Origin: CAZSBB01 sp964605235
GTDB taxonomy: Bacteria > Planctomycetota > Phycisphaerae > Phycisphaerales > Phycisphaeraceae
Direction of reading: 5' to 3'
Assembly: GCA_964605235.1 (NCBI GenBank)
Contig: CAZSBB010000037.1
Coordinates: 1-63,002 of the forward strand
DNA length: 63,002 bases
Numbering within the stretch: position 1 is the stretch's first letter; the number at the start of each line of letters is the position of its first letter. Shown here one piece after another: positions 50,643 to 62,758 of this stretch. The position numbers were made by a program, and so were the translations under genes. The notes beneath the pieces are model-generated. The model saw only the letters and a list, made by a program, of their open reading frames with translations, was not told the DNA's origin and ran no database searches.

Positions 50643-52637
50643 TCACACCGTCAGCTCGATCATCTGCCAGCCTTCAATCCGGGGCACGACGAACCGGCAG
50701 GCATCGTCCCATTGCTCAAACGGCAACTCCCGGCCCTCCGGCGCCAGCTTGACTGTCTGCACCGGCTGCGGCAGATGCAGCGTCACCGGCACGTCATGCA
50801 GCGGCGGCACATCCTCCAGAATGTCGATGGTGTCGCTGTTGCGCTGGGGCAGGTAGTACAGCAAATGCAGCACGAAACGACTGTGCTCCGGCTGGCTGTT
50901 CAGGATCGCCAGCAGCGCCGCCGGGCCTTGGACCTGCACCAGCGGGCGCGGCAGCAGACGCGCCAGCGCCCCCGCCACGATCTGCCGACACCAGCGCGGG
51001 GCGCAGTGCTGGTAGTCGGAAAACAACGCATGGGCGGCGTAAATCACCTGGCCACGCTGCACCAGCGCCGCCCCGCGCTGCTCCCCGCTCGACGGCGTCT
51101 GCCGGTGCGAGCAGTAGTGCTTCCAGTCGCGCGGGAAATACGGCAACACCCGCTGGGCGAGCACCTGCGCGTCGGCCGCGGCCTCGACATGCACCCCCGG
51201 CTGATACATCACATGTTCAGTGCTGGGCAACCCCAACTGCGCGTCGGCGTGCGGCAGGAAGTAATCCGCCGCCGGAGCGCTGGGGCCAACGTAACGCACC
51301 GGCAGGCACGACAGGGCAAACGCCTGGTCCGGCTGCGGCTGCCCGGCGCGGTGCGTCGCCAGCAGCGCTCCACCGTTTTTCACGTACTGGTCGATCTTCC
51401 GCGCCTGCGCGGGGGAAAGCGGCGCGACATCCGGCAACACCAGCACGCGGTAGCGCGAATAATCCGCCTCGGTATCGATGATGTCGAACTGCTGCTTGAG
51501 TTCCTGCAGCAGGCGCACCGCGCCCATCATGGCCCGGGGCAGGTCGTCATGCCCGGCGGTGGCGGCGAAGGCTTCAGGCGTCAACACCGCCAGATCATTG
51601 ACCGGCCGGGCGTTTTGACACCACGGCTCGGCGGCGGCGATGCGGTGGTACACCGACCCGATCAGGGCGTAGGTGTGTTCGCACAATTCCCCGCGTGGAT
51701 GCAACTGATCGCCGATCGAACAGCGCGCCCCCAGGGCCGCCATCTGGAAACACTCGAATTGCAGGGCTGCGGGATTCTTGAAGGAGTGGAAATCGCCCCA
51801 GAACGTGTGGAACTTGCCGGTCATCCCCAGGCACGGCAACCCCAACGTGCGAGCATAGCGCATCGCCAGCGGAAAGTGCAGGTACCCCCACCCGCCGCTG
51901 GGCAGTGATTCGAGCTCCAGATGGCTGAAATGCTCACGCAGCGCGCGATGGCGGGGCCCGACGTGGCCGGCGTTGTAGAAGATGGTGCAGTCGGCGTTGC
52001 GGGCGCGGACGAACGCGGTCATCCGCTCCATGAAACGGGCTTCCACCGCCCGGCCGAACGCCTGCCGTGCTGCCGTATCGCTGGCGTCGATTCCCTGCTG
52101 GGCCATGTCCGCCCGGCAAAACGCGCAGGAGCAATCCATCGGCGCCACAATATCGAAAAACAGTCCGTCAACCGGCAGGTGGTCGAGCACGTCCTCGGTC
52201 ATGCGCTCGAGCCAGTCGACATAGGGGGTGTTCAGACACAGCCGGCGATAAAACCCCGGCTGGTACGGTGGGGTGCCTTCGAGCTGACCTTCGGGCGTCA
52301 TCACCCGCCACTGCGGATGGGCGTTGGCGATCCGCTCATCCCACTGTACGGTGATGTAGATGGGCACGCGGATGCCCCGGGCGTGACACGCTTCGATCTG
52401 CTGCCGGAGCAGGTCGCGCTGCTGCAGATGCGGGTGCACCAACTCGGGGAACCGCGCCGAGTTGTAGTACAGCCAGCCGTGATGGCAACGGGCGAAACAG
52501 GTGACCGAATTCACCCCGGCGTCCGCCAGCCGGGCGGCAAAGCGTTCAGGAGCAAAATCCCGCCCGACATCGGGGATCAGCCCCGAGGTGTGGAAGTCCA
52601 GATGTATCTGACGAAAGCGCAAGTCGGGGGCGGTCAT
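50643..52637 (-). CDS. Glycoside hydrolase-like protein with beta-galactosidase trimerisation-type domain
   Basis: 664 aa from ATG 52637 (AAGGA about 8 nt upstream). A TIM barrel spans about 5-340: LRFRQIHLDFHTSG, GVNSVTCFARCHHGWLYY, VDGLFFDIVAPMDCSCAFC, TGKFHTFWGDFHSFKNPAALQFE. This is the GHL6 (PF14871)-type family near GH42/GH29. From about 365-560 there is a flavodoxin-like fold (YRVLVLPDVAPLSPAQARKIDQYVKNGGALLATH) as in the GH42 trimerisation domain, then a C-terminal beta-sandwich. No signal peptide. Substrate unknown; a fucoside or galactoside is a guess. Confidence 0.82.
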   Translation of the reverse strand: MTAPDLRFRQIHLDFHTSGLIPDVGRDFAPERFAARLADAGVNSVTCFARCHHGWLYYNSARFPELVHPHLQQRDLLRQQIEACHARGIRVPIYITVQWDERIANAHPQWRVMTPEGQLEGTPPYQPGFYRRLCLNTPYVDWLERMTEDVLDHLPVDGLFFDIVAPMDCSCAFCRADMAQQGIDASDTAARQAFGRAVEARFMERMTAFVRARNADCTIFYNAGHVGPRHRALREHFSHLELESLPSGGWGYLHFPLAMRYARTLGLPCLGMTGKFHTFWGDFHSFKNPAALQFECFQMAALGARCSIGDQLHPRGELCEHTYALIGSVYHRIAAAEPWCQNARPVNDLAVLTPEAFAATAGHDDLPRAMMGAVRLLQELKQQFDIIDTEADYSRYRVLVLPDVAPLSPAQARKIDQYVKNGGALLATHRAGQPQPDQAFALSCLPVRYVGPSAPAADYFLPHADAQLGLPSTEHVMYQPGVHVEAAADAQVLAQRVLPYFPRDWKHYCSHRQTPSSGEQRGAALVQRGQVIYAAHALFSDYQHCAPRWCRQIVAGALARLLPRPLVQVQGPAALLAILNSQPEHSRFVLHLLYYLPQRNSDTIDILEDVPPLHDVPVTLHLPQPVQTVKLAPEGRELPFEQWDDACRFVVPRIEGWQMIELTV

Positions 52638-52777
52638 GGGCAAAATCCTTGGCGCGACGGGCGGGGCATCAGGCTGGGCATTGTCGGCTGGGGCTGACTG
52701 AATGCAAATGGATAAATGCCGATTGACACCCGCATGGATCGCCCTGACAATGGCGCCATCGAATTGGAGGTGTCCTC

Positions 52778-53050
52778 GTGCGCATGAGTCCTGCCCGTCT
52801 GTTCACCGTGGTCTGTCTGCTGGCTGCGTCCGTGCTGCTGCTGGGCGGCTGCAGTTCCAGGAAGGTGACGCTGCAGAGCCTGCGGCGCAACCCCACGCCC
52901 GAGCGGGTGGGCATGGCCAACACGCACGACGAACGCAAGAACCTCATCGCCCGCATTCGCAATATGCAGAAGCGCCAGATCCGCGATGACTGGGACAGCA
53001 TCTGGCTCAACGACCTGACCCCGCAGGCGAGCTTCTACGTGGTGCCGTAA
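52778..53050 (+). CDS. Small lipoprotein
   Basis: 90 aa from GTG 52778, GGAGG 7 nt upstream. Signal 1-24 with lipobox LLGGC. The mature part is basic and helical (KVTLQSLRRNPTPERVGMANTHDERKNL), ending WLNDLTPQASFYVVP. No family recognised. Divergent from the GH-like gene. Confidence 0.75.
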   Translation: MRMSPARLFTVVCLLAASVLLLGGCSSRKVTLQSLRRNPTPERVGMANTHDERKNLIARIRNMQKRQIRDDWDSIWLNDLTPQASFYVVP

Positions 53051-53368
53051 GGCTCCCCGCCTCTTCAAGTTCAGTTCTGGCAATTTGTCGCCCTGCTGGC
53101 TTAGCGCAGCAACGGGAAATACCCGCGCGCGGGCAGACATGGGCGCGCTCCAGACACGTGTAAGTGAACATCTTCGCACCTGATCTGATGGTTACCGGAC
53201 GTGAATTTCCCGACATTGGTGAATACCTGATCGATTCACGCACGGTTAGCCTTCCGGCGCGCTATGTTCCCAAAGCAACTGGAGATTCCTGCCGATACCT
53301 AACCATGGGTCCAGGCTGGCTCATTTGTAGGGCTGGAGCCGTATACAGCCCGGTAAGGGGAAGCCAAC
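53051..53368. other. 318-nt intergenic region, nothing recognised
   Basis: Somewhat less GC-rich than the surroundings. It ends with AAGGGG before GTG 53369. A 70-codon open frame from GTG 53164 has no SD and no recognisable protein features; I do not call it. Confidence 0.4.
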
Positions 53369-53836
53369 GTGTCTGACCAGAATGCTCGTCAACTGTTGGA
53401 AGAATTGCTCCAGCTTGAGGGCCTGCGTAATCCCAACGCCGGCACGGGCAAACGGCAATTCATTCGGTTCGTGGTGCGCGGGGACGCCGAGATGAGCAAG
53501 ATGGACCGCTCGCGTCTGGCGAGCCATCCGCTGCCGGTGCAACTGCGCGACCTGGGGCGCGGCGGGATCGGCATCGTCTCGCAGCATGAGTTCGAGGTCG
53601 ACTCCACCTGGCGCTGCGATTTCATCCAGCATGGCTACAGCGTCGGGCAGATTGCCGTGATCGTCCGCCACTGCCGGCAGGTGCGCGACGGCGTGAACCT
53701 GGTGGGCCTGCAATTCTGCATGGATCACGGCCTGCTGGCGCTGCTGGGGGTCGACATTCAGCAACTGCACGACTGCGACGGCCCCAACCCGCTGGGCGAT
53801 ACGGCGCAGTTCCTGCCGCCGGCGGAAGTGGCGTAA
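53369..53836 (+). CDS. PilZ-domain protein
   Basis: 155 aa from GTG 53369, AAGGGG about 10 nt upstream. A helical N-terminus (QNARQLLEELLQLEGLRNP) leads to the PilZ barrel: KRQFIRFVVRGDAEM as the basic stretch, VQLRDLGRGGIGIVSQHEF as the D/NxGxxGxG motif, GVNLVGLQFCMDHGLL closing. The RxxxR is degenerate. Third PilZ protein of the window; convergent with carB. Confidence 0.78.
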   Translation: MSDQNARQLLEELLQLEGLRNPNAGTGKRQFIRFVVRGDAEMSKMDRSRLASHPLPVQLRDLGRGGIGIVSQHEFEVDSTWRCDFIQHGYSVGQIAVIVRHCRQVRDGVNLVGLQFCMDHGLLALLGVDIQQLHDCDGPNPLGDTAQFLPPAEVA

Positions 53837-53871
53837 ACCAACCGCATCCACCACACGCACGTAATCGCAAC

Positions 53872-54113
53872 AACGAGCCGGAAGCGTCAGCGACGGGCCT
53901 GGCGCGCGACGTCCATTCCCTCTGTGCAACCAGGCAAATCCCGGGGCCACCACCTGCAGGTCCGGCTGGCTCGGACATGGCAGGACGCAGGGGGTTCGTG
54001 TCCGGGCAAGCCCGGACCTACCAGCTGGCGCATGGTTGCCGTTGGATTTAACTGGTTGCACCGAGTCAACGGACGCCGATCGCCGCGCCCGTCGCTGACG
54101 CTTCCGGCTCGTT
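53872..54113. repeat. ACGAGCCGGAAGCGTCAGCG element, copy 3, with nested palindromes
   Basis: 242 bp. Outer ends as in the other copies. The middle holds two TCCGGGC-family palindromes (about 53956-53980, degenerate, and 53998-54022, intact). The right half shares TGGTTGCACCGA and TCAACGGACGCCG with copies 2 and 4. Confidence 0.8.
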
Positions 54114-54147
54114 GCAGACAACCATGGCTGCACGCCAAATCCGGGGG

Positions 54148-57618
<3,471 letters not shown>

Positions 57619-57693
57619 GCGGATGAGCCAATGCGCGAAGCGCAGGAGGGTGATGGCGAGGGTTGACCGACACGAGCCGGGCAAATCGGAGAA

Positions 57694-57722
57694 ATGTTAT
57701 CGTCAGCATGCCGCGCGGCCAA
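57694..57722 (-). promoter_or_regulatory. Candidate carB promoter TTGGCC-17-TAACAT
   Basis: TTGGCC at 57717-57722 and TAACAT at 57694-57699 on the minus strand, 17-nt spacer, leader about 70 nt. Confidence 0.4.
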
Positions 57723-57752
57723 ATGGCGGATGCGCCGCAGGTTGATTGATTG

Positions 57753-57868
57753 AACGAGCCGGAAGCGTCAGCGACGGGCAGGGCGCTCGGTGGCCCAACG
57801 ATTTGACCTGTGGCACGGATGCAATGGACGCCGAACGCTGCGCCCGTCGCTCACGCCTCCGGCTCGTT
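57753..57868. repeat. ACGAGCCGGAAGCGTCAGCG element, copy 4
   Basis: 116 bp between carB and dnaB. Left end identical to copy 1; right end has one change (ACGCCTCCGGCTCGTT). The interior GGCACGGATGCAATGGACGCCG is a diverged version of copies 2 and 3. Confidence 0.8.
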
Positions 57869-57898
57869 GCCCAGCGCCTGCCCGCACGCGGGAACGAC

Positions 57899-59320
57899 TC
57901 AATACTCGCCGTATACATCCCCCCCGCCGCCGCCCTGGGCGAGGTTGTTGAACCGCGTGGTCTGCGCGTTGAACTGCAAGCGCACCGTGCCCGTCGGGCC
58001 ATTGCGCTGCTTGGCGATGATCAGTTCCGCGACGCCCACCTCATCGGGATGCTCCTGCTTCCACTCCGGGTCGTGGTGGTAATACTCCTCGCGGTGGAGC
58101 ATCAGGATCACGTCGGCGTCCTGTTCGATGCTGCCGCTTTCGCGCAGGTCGCTCATGCGCGGGCGATGGCCTTCGCGGTTCTCGGCGGCACGATTGAGCT
58201 GACTGAGGCAGACCACCGGCACGCTCAGCTCACGCGCCAGCTCCTTGACCGAACGCGAGATGAGCGACACTTCCTGCTGCCGGCTTTCCACGCCGGGCGC
58301 GGACATGAGCTGCAGGTAGTCGATGACGATGGCTTTGATGTGATGCCGGGCGGCAAGGCGTCTGGCTTTGGCGCGGAGCGACAGCACCTGCAGGCCGGGC
58401 GTGTCATCGATGTACAGCGGGGCTTCGCTCAGCTCCGCGCAGGTGTCGTAGAGCTTGGCGAAATCGCCTTCGTTGAGCATCCGCCGGCGAATGCGGTGCG
58501 AGTCCACGCCGCTGCGGCTGCTCATCAGACGTTCCGCCAGCAATTCCTTGCTCATTTCCAGGCTGAAAATGGCGATGGGCTGCTTGACGTCCGCGGCAAT
58601 ATGCTCGGCGATGTTCAGCGCCAGGGCGGTTTTGCCCATGCTGGGGCGCGCCGCGAGGATGATCATGTCGCCGCGCTGCAGGCCGCTGGTCATTTCGTCA
58701 AGCTCGTAAAAACCCGACGGCACGCCGGTGAGTGAGCTGCCGTCGTGTGTCTCCAGCCGCTCCCAGGCTTCCTGCAGCAGTATCTTGATTTCGGTGGCGT
58801 CGGAGCCGCTGCGTTTGTCCGCCAGTTGGAAGATGGCGCGCTCGGCGATGTCCAGCAGATTGCCCACTGGCTCGCTGCTGGTGTACGCCTGTTGCAGGAT
58901 GGTGCCCGCCGTCTCGATCAGGCGGCGGAGGATCGCTTTGTCCCGGACCAGCGTCGCGTAATGCGGCGCCGCCACGACCGTCGGCACCGAGTCGGCGAGC
59001 ATCAACAGATAGTCCAGCCCGCCGACCTGTTCGAGCTGCTGGCGGTCGTCGAGCGACTGCTTCAGGTGCACCATGTCCACCGGCTGGTTGTGGTCGTACA
59101 AATCCACCAGCGCCTGGTACACCGCGGCGTGGCCAGGCTTGTAGAAGTCGTCGCTGCTGGTGATGATCTGCACCACGTCGCCGATGACCTGGCCATCGAG
59201 GATCATCGCGCCCAGCAACGCCGCCTCGGCTTCCAGCGCGTGGGGCGGAACCTTGTCGAACAGCTTGGCGAGTTCGGCGGCGGTGGCGACGGGTTGCGGG
59301 CGACTGCGGGGATTGGCCAT
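57899..59320 (-). CDS. dnaB: Replicative DNA helicase
   Basis: Hexameric helicase that unwinds the replication fork and binds primase. 473 aa from ATG 59320 (GGTGGAG upstream). N-terminal domain about 15-130 (DKVPPHALEAEAALLGAMILD, YQALVDLYDHNQPVDMVHL), linker, then the RecA-like motor: Walker A ILAARPSMGKTALALNIAEH, Walker B AIVIDYLQLM, VICLSQLNR-type motif (VPVVCLSQLNRAAENRE), arginine region RQQEVSLISRSVKELA. No intein is seen. Same strand as carB, with copy 4 of the repeat between them. Confidence 0.97.
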   Translation of the reverse strand: MANPRSRPQPVATAAELAKLFDKVPPHALEAEAALLGAMILDGQVIGDVVQIITSSDDFYKPGHAAVYQALVDLYDHNQPVDMVHLKQSLDDRQQLEQVGGLDYLLMLADSVPTVVAAPHYATLVRDKAILRRLIETAGTILQQAYTSSEPVGNLLDIAERAIFQLADKRSGSDATEIKILLQEAWERLETHDGSSLTGVPSGFYELDEMTSGLQRGDMIILAARPSMGKTALALNIAEHIAADVKQPIAIFSLEMSKELLAERLMSSRSGVDSHRIRRRMLNEGDFAKLYDTCAELSEAPLYIDDTPGLQVLSLRAKARRLAARHHIKAIVIDYLQLMSAPGVESRQQEVSLISRSVKELARELSVPVVCLSQLNRAAENREGHRPRMSDLRESGSIEQDADVILMLHREEYYHHDPEWKQEHPDEVGVAELIIAKQRNGPTGTVRLQFNAQTTRFNNLAQGGGGGDVYGEY

Positions 59321-59480
59321 GCCTGAATTGCTCCACCTGATCGCCGCCGATTGCTCCGCTGCGACAGGCTGGCACTGTACCCCCACGGGTTGAGCGTTTC
59401 GGCTTGACCGACATCTTCTCCCCGAGTTCTCAACAGCTTTACCGACATATCGACAGCGCGACCACCCGCCCCTGCCTTGG

Positions 59481-59486
59481 TACGAT
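59481..59486 (+). promoter_or_regulatory. Candidate leaderless -10 (TACGAT)
   Basis: GGTACGAT, 7 nt before ATG 59494, no SD. Confidence 0.45.
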
Positions 59487-59493
59487 GCTGCCC

Positions 59494-60393
59494 ATGACCA
59501 CGCTTACCCAACTCAATCAGCGTTTCGCCCTGGCTCAGACTGCCCGTTTTGAAGCCGACGCCCATGGCCTGACCCGGCTGGTGATCAACACGCCCCAGGC
59601 GCAGGCGCACATCTACCTGCTGGGCGCGCATGTCACCCACTGGCAGCCGGCGGGACACAAGCCCGTGCTGTTCATGAGCGGCAGCAGTTGGTTTGAAGTG
59701 GGCAAACCCATCCGTGGCGGCGTGCCGGTGTGCTGGCCGTGGTTCGGTCCGCGCGAAGGTCATCCCGAGGCGCCCAACCACGGATTCGCCCGTCTGGCCC
59801 AGTGGGAAGTCGAACTGCTGACGCTCGATCCCGCCGGCCGGGTCGTCGTGCAACTGCTGCTGCGCGACAGCGACGCCTCGCGCCAGCAATGGCCTTACGC
59901 CTTCGCCCTGCGCCATCGCATCACCGTGGGCTCCACGCTCACCCTGGCGCTGGAAACCCAGAACCTCAGCGACACGCCGATGACGCTGACCGAAGCTCTG
60001 CACACCTATTTTGCCGTGGGCGACATCAGGCAAGTCGGCGTGTCCGGGCTGGAAAACCGCGCCTACCTGAGCAAGGTGCAAGGCGGCGTTTTCACCCAGC
60101 CCAATGAACCGATCCGCTTCACCGGCGAAACCGACCGCGTGTTCGAGCAACACGACGGGCTGTGTCTGATTGATGATCCCGCGCTGGGTCGGCGGATCAG
60201 CATCGACAAAGCCGGCTCGCGTTCGACGGTGGTGTGGAATCCGTGGATCGCCAAGAGCAAAGCGATGCCGGATTACGGTGATGACGAATGGCCGGGCATG
60301 GTCTGCGTGGAAACCGCCAATGCGCTGGGCGATGCCGTGACCATTGCCCCCGGCGGCAAGCATGAAATCCGGGCGACGGTGGAAGTGCGCTAA
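59494..60393 (+). CDS. D-hexose-6-phosphate mutarotase (YeaD-like)
   Basis: 299 aa aldose-1-epimerase-fold enzyme interconverting alpha and beta anomers of hexose 6-phosphates. HIYLLGAHVTHWQPAGHKPVLFMS, IRGGVPVCWPWFGPREGHPEAPNHGFAR, EALHTYFAVGDI and VVWNPWIAKSKAMPDYGDDEWPGMVCVE are diagnostic, with catalytic His in NHGFAR and HTYF and Glu in MVCVETAN. ATG 59494 is chosen over the open frame from 59404 because of the TACGAT hexamer 7 nt upstream. Divergent from dnaB. Confidence 0.95.
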   Translation: MTTLTQLNQRFALAQTARFEADAHGLTRLVINTPQAQAHIYLLGAHVTHWQPAGHKPVLFMSGSSWFEVGKPIRGGVPVCWPWFGPREGHPEAPNHGFARLAQWEVELLTLDPAGRVVVQLLLRDSDASRQQWPYAFALRHRITVGSTLTLALETQNLSDTPMTLTEALHTYFAVGDIRQVGVSGLENRAYLSKVQGGVFTQPNEPIRFTGETDRVFEQHDGLCLIDDPALGRRISIDKAGSRSTVVWNPWIAKSKAMPDYGDDEWPGMVCVETANALGDAVTIAPGGKHEIRATVEVR

Positions 60394-60402
60394 GCTGTTT
60401 TT

Positions 60403-60472
60403 GTAGGTCCGGGCTCGCCCGGACAATGACCTGACGCAAGGCAGCCGATGTCCGGGCGAGACCGGACCTGCA
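60403..60472. repeat. Pair of TCCGGGC palindromes between convergent genes
   Basis: TAGGTCCGGGCTCGCCCGGAC at about 60404-60425 and TGTCCGGGCGAGACCGGACC at about 60449-60469, in opposite orientation, between the mutarotase and kinase stop codons. Confidence 0.75.
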
Positions 60473-60481
60473 AAGCAACCA

Positions 60482-62758
60482 TCAGCGTTCGCGCCCCTCG
60501 CTGCGCTGGCGGCGTTGCAGGATGCTCGTCAGATCGAACTCAGGCATGCGCGACTGCGCTTCCTCGGTGAGCGTCCAGGAGCGCAGCGTCGAACCGCCCA
60601 GGCTGTGCAGATGCGGCGCCATCAGCGTCAGTGCCGCGCCCGTCACCCGCCCAAGCTGAGCCTGCGGCTGCAGCAGCAGTTGCCCTGAATCCAGCGACCA
60701 GACCACCAGTTCGCCGCCGCCCCCACCGAGCACCACAGCCTTGCCATTGGGCAAGCCGGCGAACACCCGGACCACCTGGCTGCCCAGCCGCGTGCGCTGG
60801 AGCACCTGAAACGACTCCAGGTCCACCAGCGCCACTTCGCCATTGGCGCCGGCGATCACCGCCTGATGGGTCGCGGTGAGCAGCATCAACCCGGTGACCG
60901 GGGTCCAGTCGAGGACCGCGCCTTCCTTTAGCAAACTGCCGGCCGCCAGATCCCACAGGCGCAGCCGACCATCGCTGCCGCCGGTGAGCACGCGATTGGG
61001 GGTTTCCGAGCGCGACAGGTTCTGCTGACCGGCCGGCCCGGCGCGACGTGCTTCGACATAGACTCCAGCCGCACTGCCGCTGCGGGCGTCCTTGAGCGTC
61101 TGCCACAAACTGGGCGGGTCCGCCAGATGCCAATGCTGCACTGAACCATCAGCCGCCGAAAGCAAAGCGTACTGGCCATCCGCCGAAACGGAGGCATAGG
61201 ACGAGGGCGGCGCATCCTTGAGCACCGCGCCCAGTTCCCGGGTTTGCGGGTCCCACAGCTGCACGCGGCGGGAGGCTTCCACGCCGTCGTGGGCGTCGGG
61301 TTGAGTCAGCAGCAACAGCACGCGGCTACCAGCGGCATCGGCGGCGGCGTGCACCACCAGCGCGCCCACATCGCAACTCTGCTGCTGGCGAAAATCACGT
61401 AAATCCAGCAGGTTCAGCCCGCGCGGACCCCACAGCAGCATCTGCCGGGAGGCGGACAACATCATCATGCCCCGGTCATAGCCGGTGACATCGAGATTCT
61501 GCTGACGGGTGAAGGGTTCAGGGCCAGCAGGCGCTGCCACAACTGGGCTGGTGTTCGTGGTTGCGTCAGACGCAAGCGATGCTGGCGCGGGGCTTGTTGA
61601 ACTGGCGCCTCCACCTCTGCGTTGACCGGGCCAGACCATCCAGATCAACAGCGGCAACAGCAACAGCAGCGTGGCGCCGGCAATGATCCAGCGGGTGCGT
61701 CGGTTCGGCGCTGGCTGGGCCTGGGGCGCGCCGGCGGTGGGCGCAGGGGACGAGGATGTCACTGCGGCGGCTGTGGGGGCTACGCTGCTTTCGCTGAGGC
61801 CCCCCGCCGCCGCCTGCCGGGCGATGTCCTGAATCGCGGCGGTGATCTCCTGCGGCGTCTGGTAGCGGTCCTCGGGGCGCTTGGCGAGCATCTTCGCCAC
61901 CAATTGCTGCACCACCGCGGGCACCTGCGGCCGCAGCGTCCGCACATCCGGCACCGGGGTCTCGGCGTGACCTTTGAGCACGGCATACAGGCTGTCGCCC
62001 GGAAACGGCGGTCGGCCGGTGAGCAGGTGATAGAGCGTCGCGCCCAGGGCATAAATGTCGGCGCGAATGTCGGCGGCGGCGGGATTGGCGATCTGCTCGG
62101 GCGCCATGTACAAGGGCGAACCCAGCGTGTGCGCCGCCTGGGTGGTGAAGGTCGTGCCCAGCCCGCCCTGCGGCATTTTCGCCAGGCCCAGGTCTGCCAG
62201 TTTCACCGTGCCATCACGCCCCACCAGCAGATTCGCAGGCTTGATGTCCCGATGCACCACGCCATGCTGGGCGGCGGCGGTCAAGGCGCTGGCGACCTGA
62301 GCGACGATGCGCAGCGCCTGCGACACCTTGAGCGGTCCCTGCGCGAGCATTTGTTCCACCGACCCGCCGGGAACGTACTGCATCACGATGTAACGCCACG
62401 CCCCTTCCGCGCCGGCGTCGAGCACCCGGACGAGATTGGGATGATCGATGCGCGCGGCGATCTGCGCTTCACGCACAAACCGGCTGGCGATGCTCGGGTC
62501 CCGCCGCGCCAGTTCGGGCAGCATCAGCTTGACCGCCACGGGAACCTTGAGGGTTTGATGTTCACCGAGCCAGACCTCGCCCATGCCGCCGCGCCCCAGC
62601 AATCGCTGCAGCTTCACCTTGGCGATGATCCCCGGAAGTGGCGCGGCATCAGCCGGGAATGGGGCGCGGGCTGGCTGGGCGCCCGGGTTGATGAGCGTGG
62701 CGTCCGGATCGCCGGCGGGCTGGGGAGGATCAGGGGATGGATTGGCCGGCAGCGCCAC
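60482..62758 (-). CDS. Membrane Ser/Thr protein kinase with beta-propeller-like sensor
   Basis: 758 aa from GTG 62758, which has AGGAGC 6 nt upstream. Hanks-type kinase at about 47-310: LLGRGGMGEVW, VAVKLM (K77), HRDIKPANLL (169-178), ADLGL in place of DFG, SPLYMAPEQ, DIYALGATLYHLLTGRPPF. A Ser/Ala/Pro linker leads to one TM at about 357-376. The outer ~370 residues are WD40/PQQ-like blades (LWDPQTRELGAVL, RVLTGGSDGRLRLWDLAAG, VALVDLESFQVLQ). The frame stays open to ATG 62986, but codons there use many A/T third positions and contain a hairpin, so I treat that part as upstream sequence. Confidence 0.88.
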   Translation of the reverse strand: MALPANPSPDPPQPAGDPDATLINPGAQPARAPFPADAAPLPGIIAKVKLQRLLGRGGMGEVWLGEHQTLKVPVAVKLMLPELARRDPSIASRFVREAQIAARIDHPNLVRVLDAGAEGAWRYIVMQYVPGGSVEQMLAQGPLKVSQALRIVAQVASALTAAAQHGVVHRDIKPANLLVGRDGTVKLADLGLAKMPQGGLGTTFTTQAAHTLGSPLYMAPEQIANPAAADIRADIYALGATLYHLLTGRPPFPGDSLYAVLKGHAETPVPDVRTLRPQVPAVVQQLVAKMLAKRPEDRYQTPQEITAAIQDIARQAAAGGLSESSVAPTAAAVTSSSPAPTAGAPQAQPAPNRRTRWIIAGATLLLLLPLLIWMVWPGQRRGGGASSTSPAPASLASDATTNTSPVVAAPAGPEPFTRQQNLDVTGYDRGMMMLSASRQMLLWGPRGLNLLDLRDFRQQQSCDVGALVVHAAADAAGSRVLLLLTQPDAHDGVEASRRVQLWDPQTRELGAVLKDAPPSSYASVSADGQYALLSAADGSVQHWHLADPPSLWQTLKDARSGSAAGVYVEARRAGPAGQQNLSRSETPNRVLTGGSDGRLRLWDLAAGSLLKEGAVLDWTPVTGLMLLTATHQAVIAGANGEVALVDLESFQVLQRTRLGSQVVRVFAGLPNGKAVVLGGGGGELVVWSLDSGQLLLQPQAQLGRVTGAALTLMAPHLHSLGGSTLRSWTLTEEAQSRMPEFDLTSILQRRQRSEGRER

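Noticed and set aside
53164..53376. 70-codon frame before the third PilZ gene
   Set aside because: No SD, no domain, overlaps the PilZ start in another frame; could be leader sequence.
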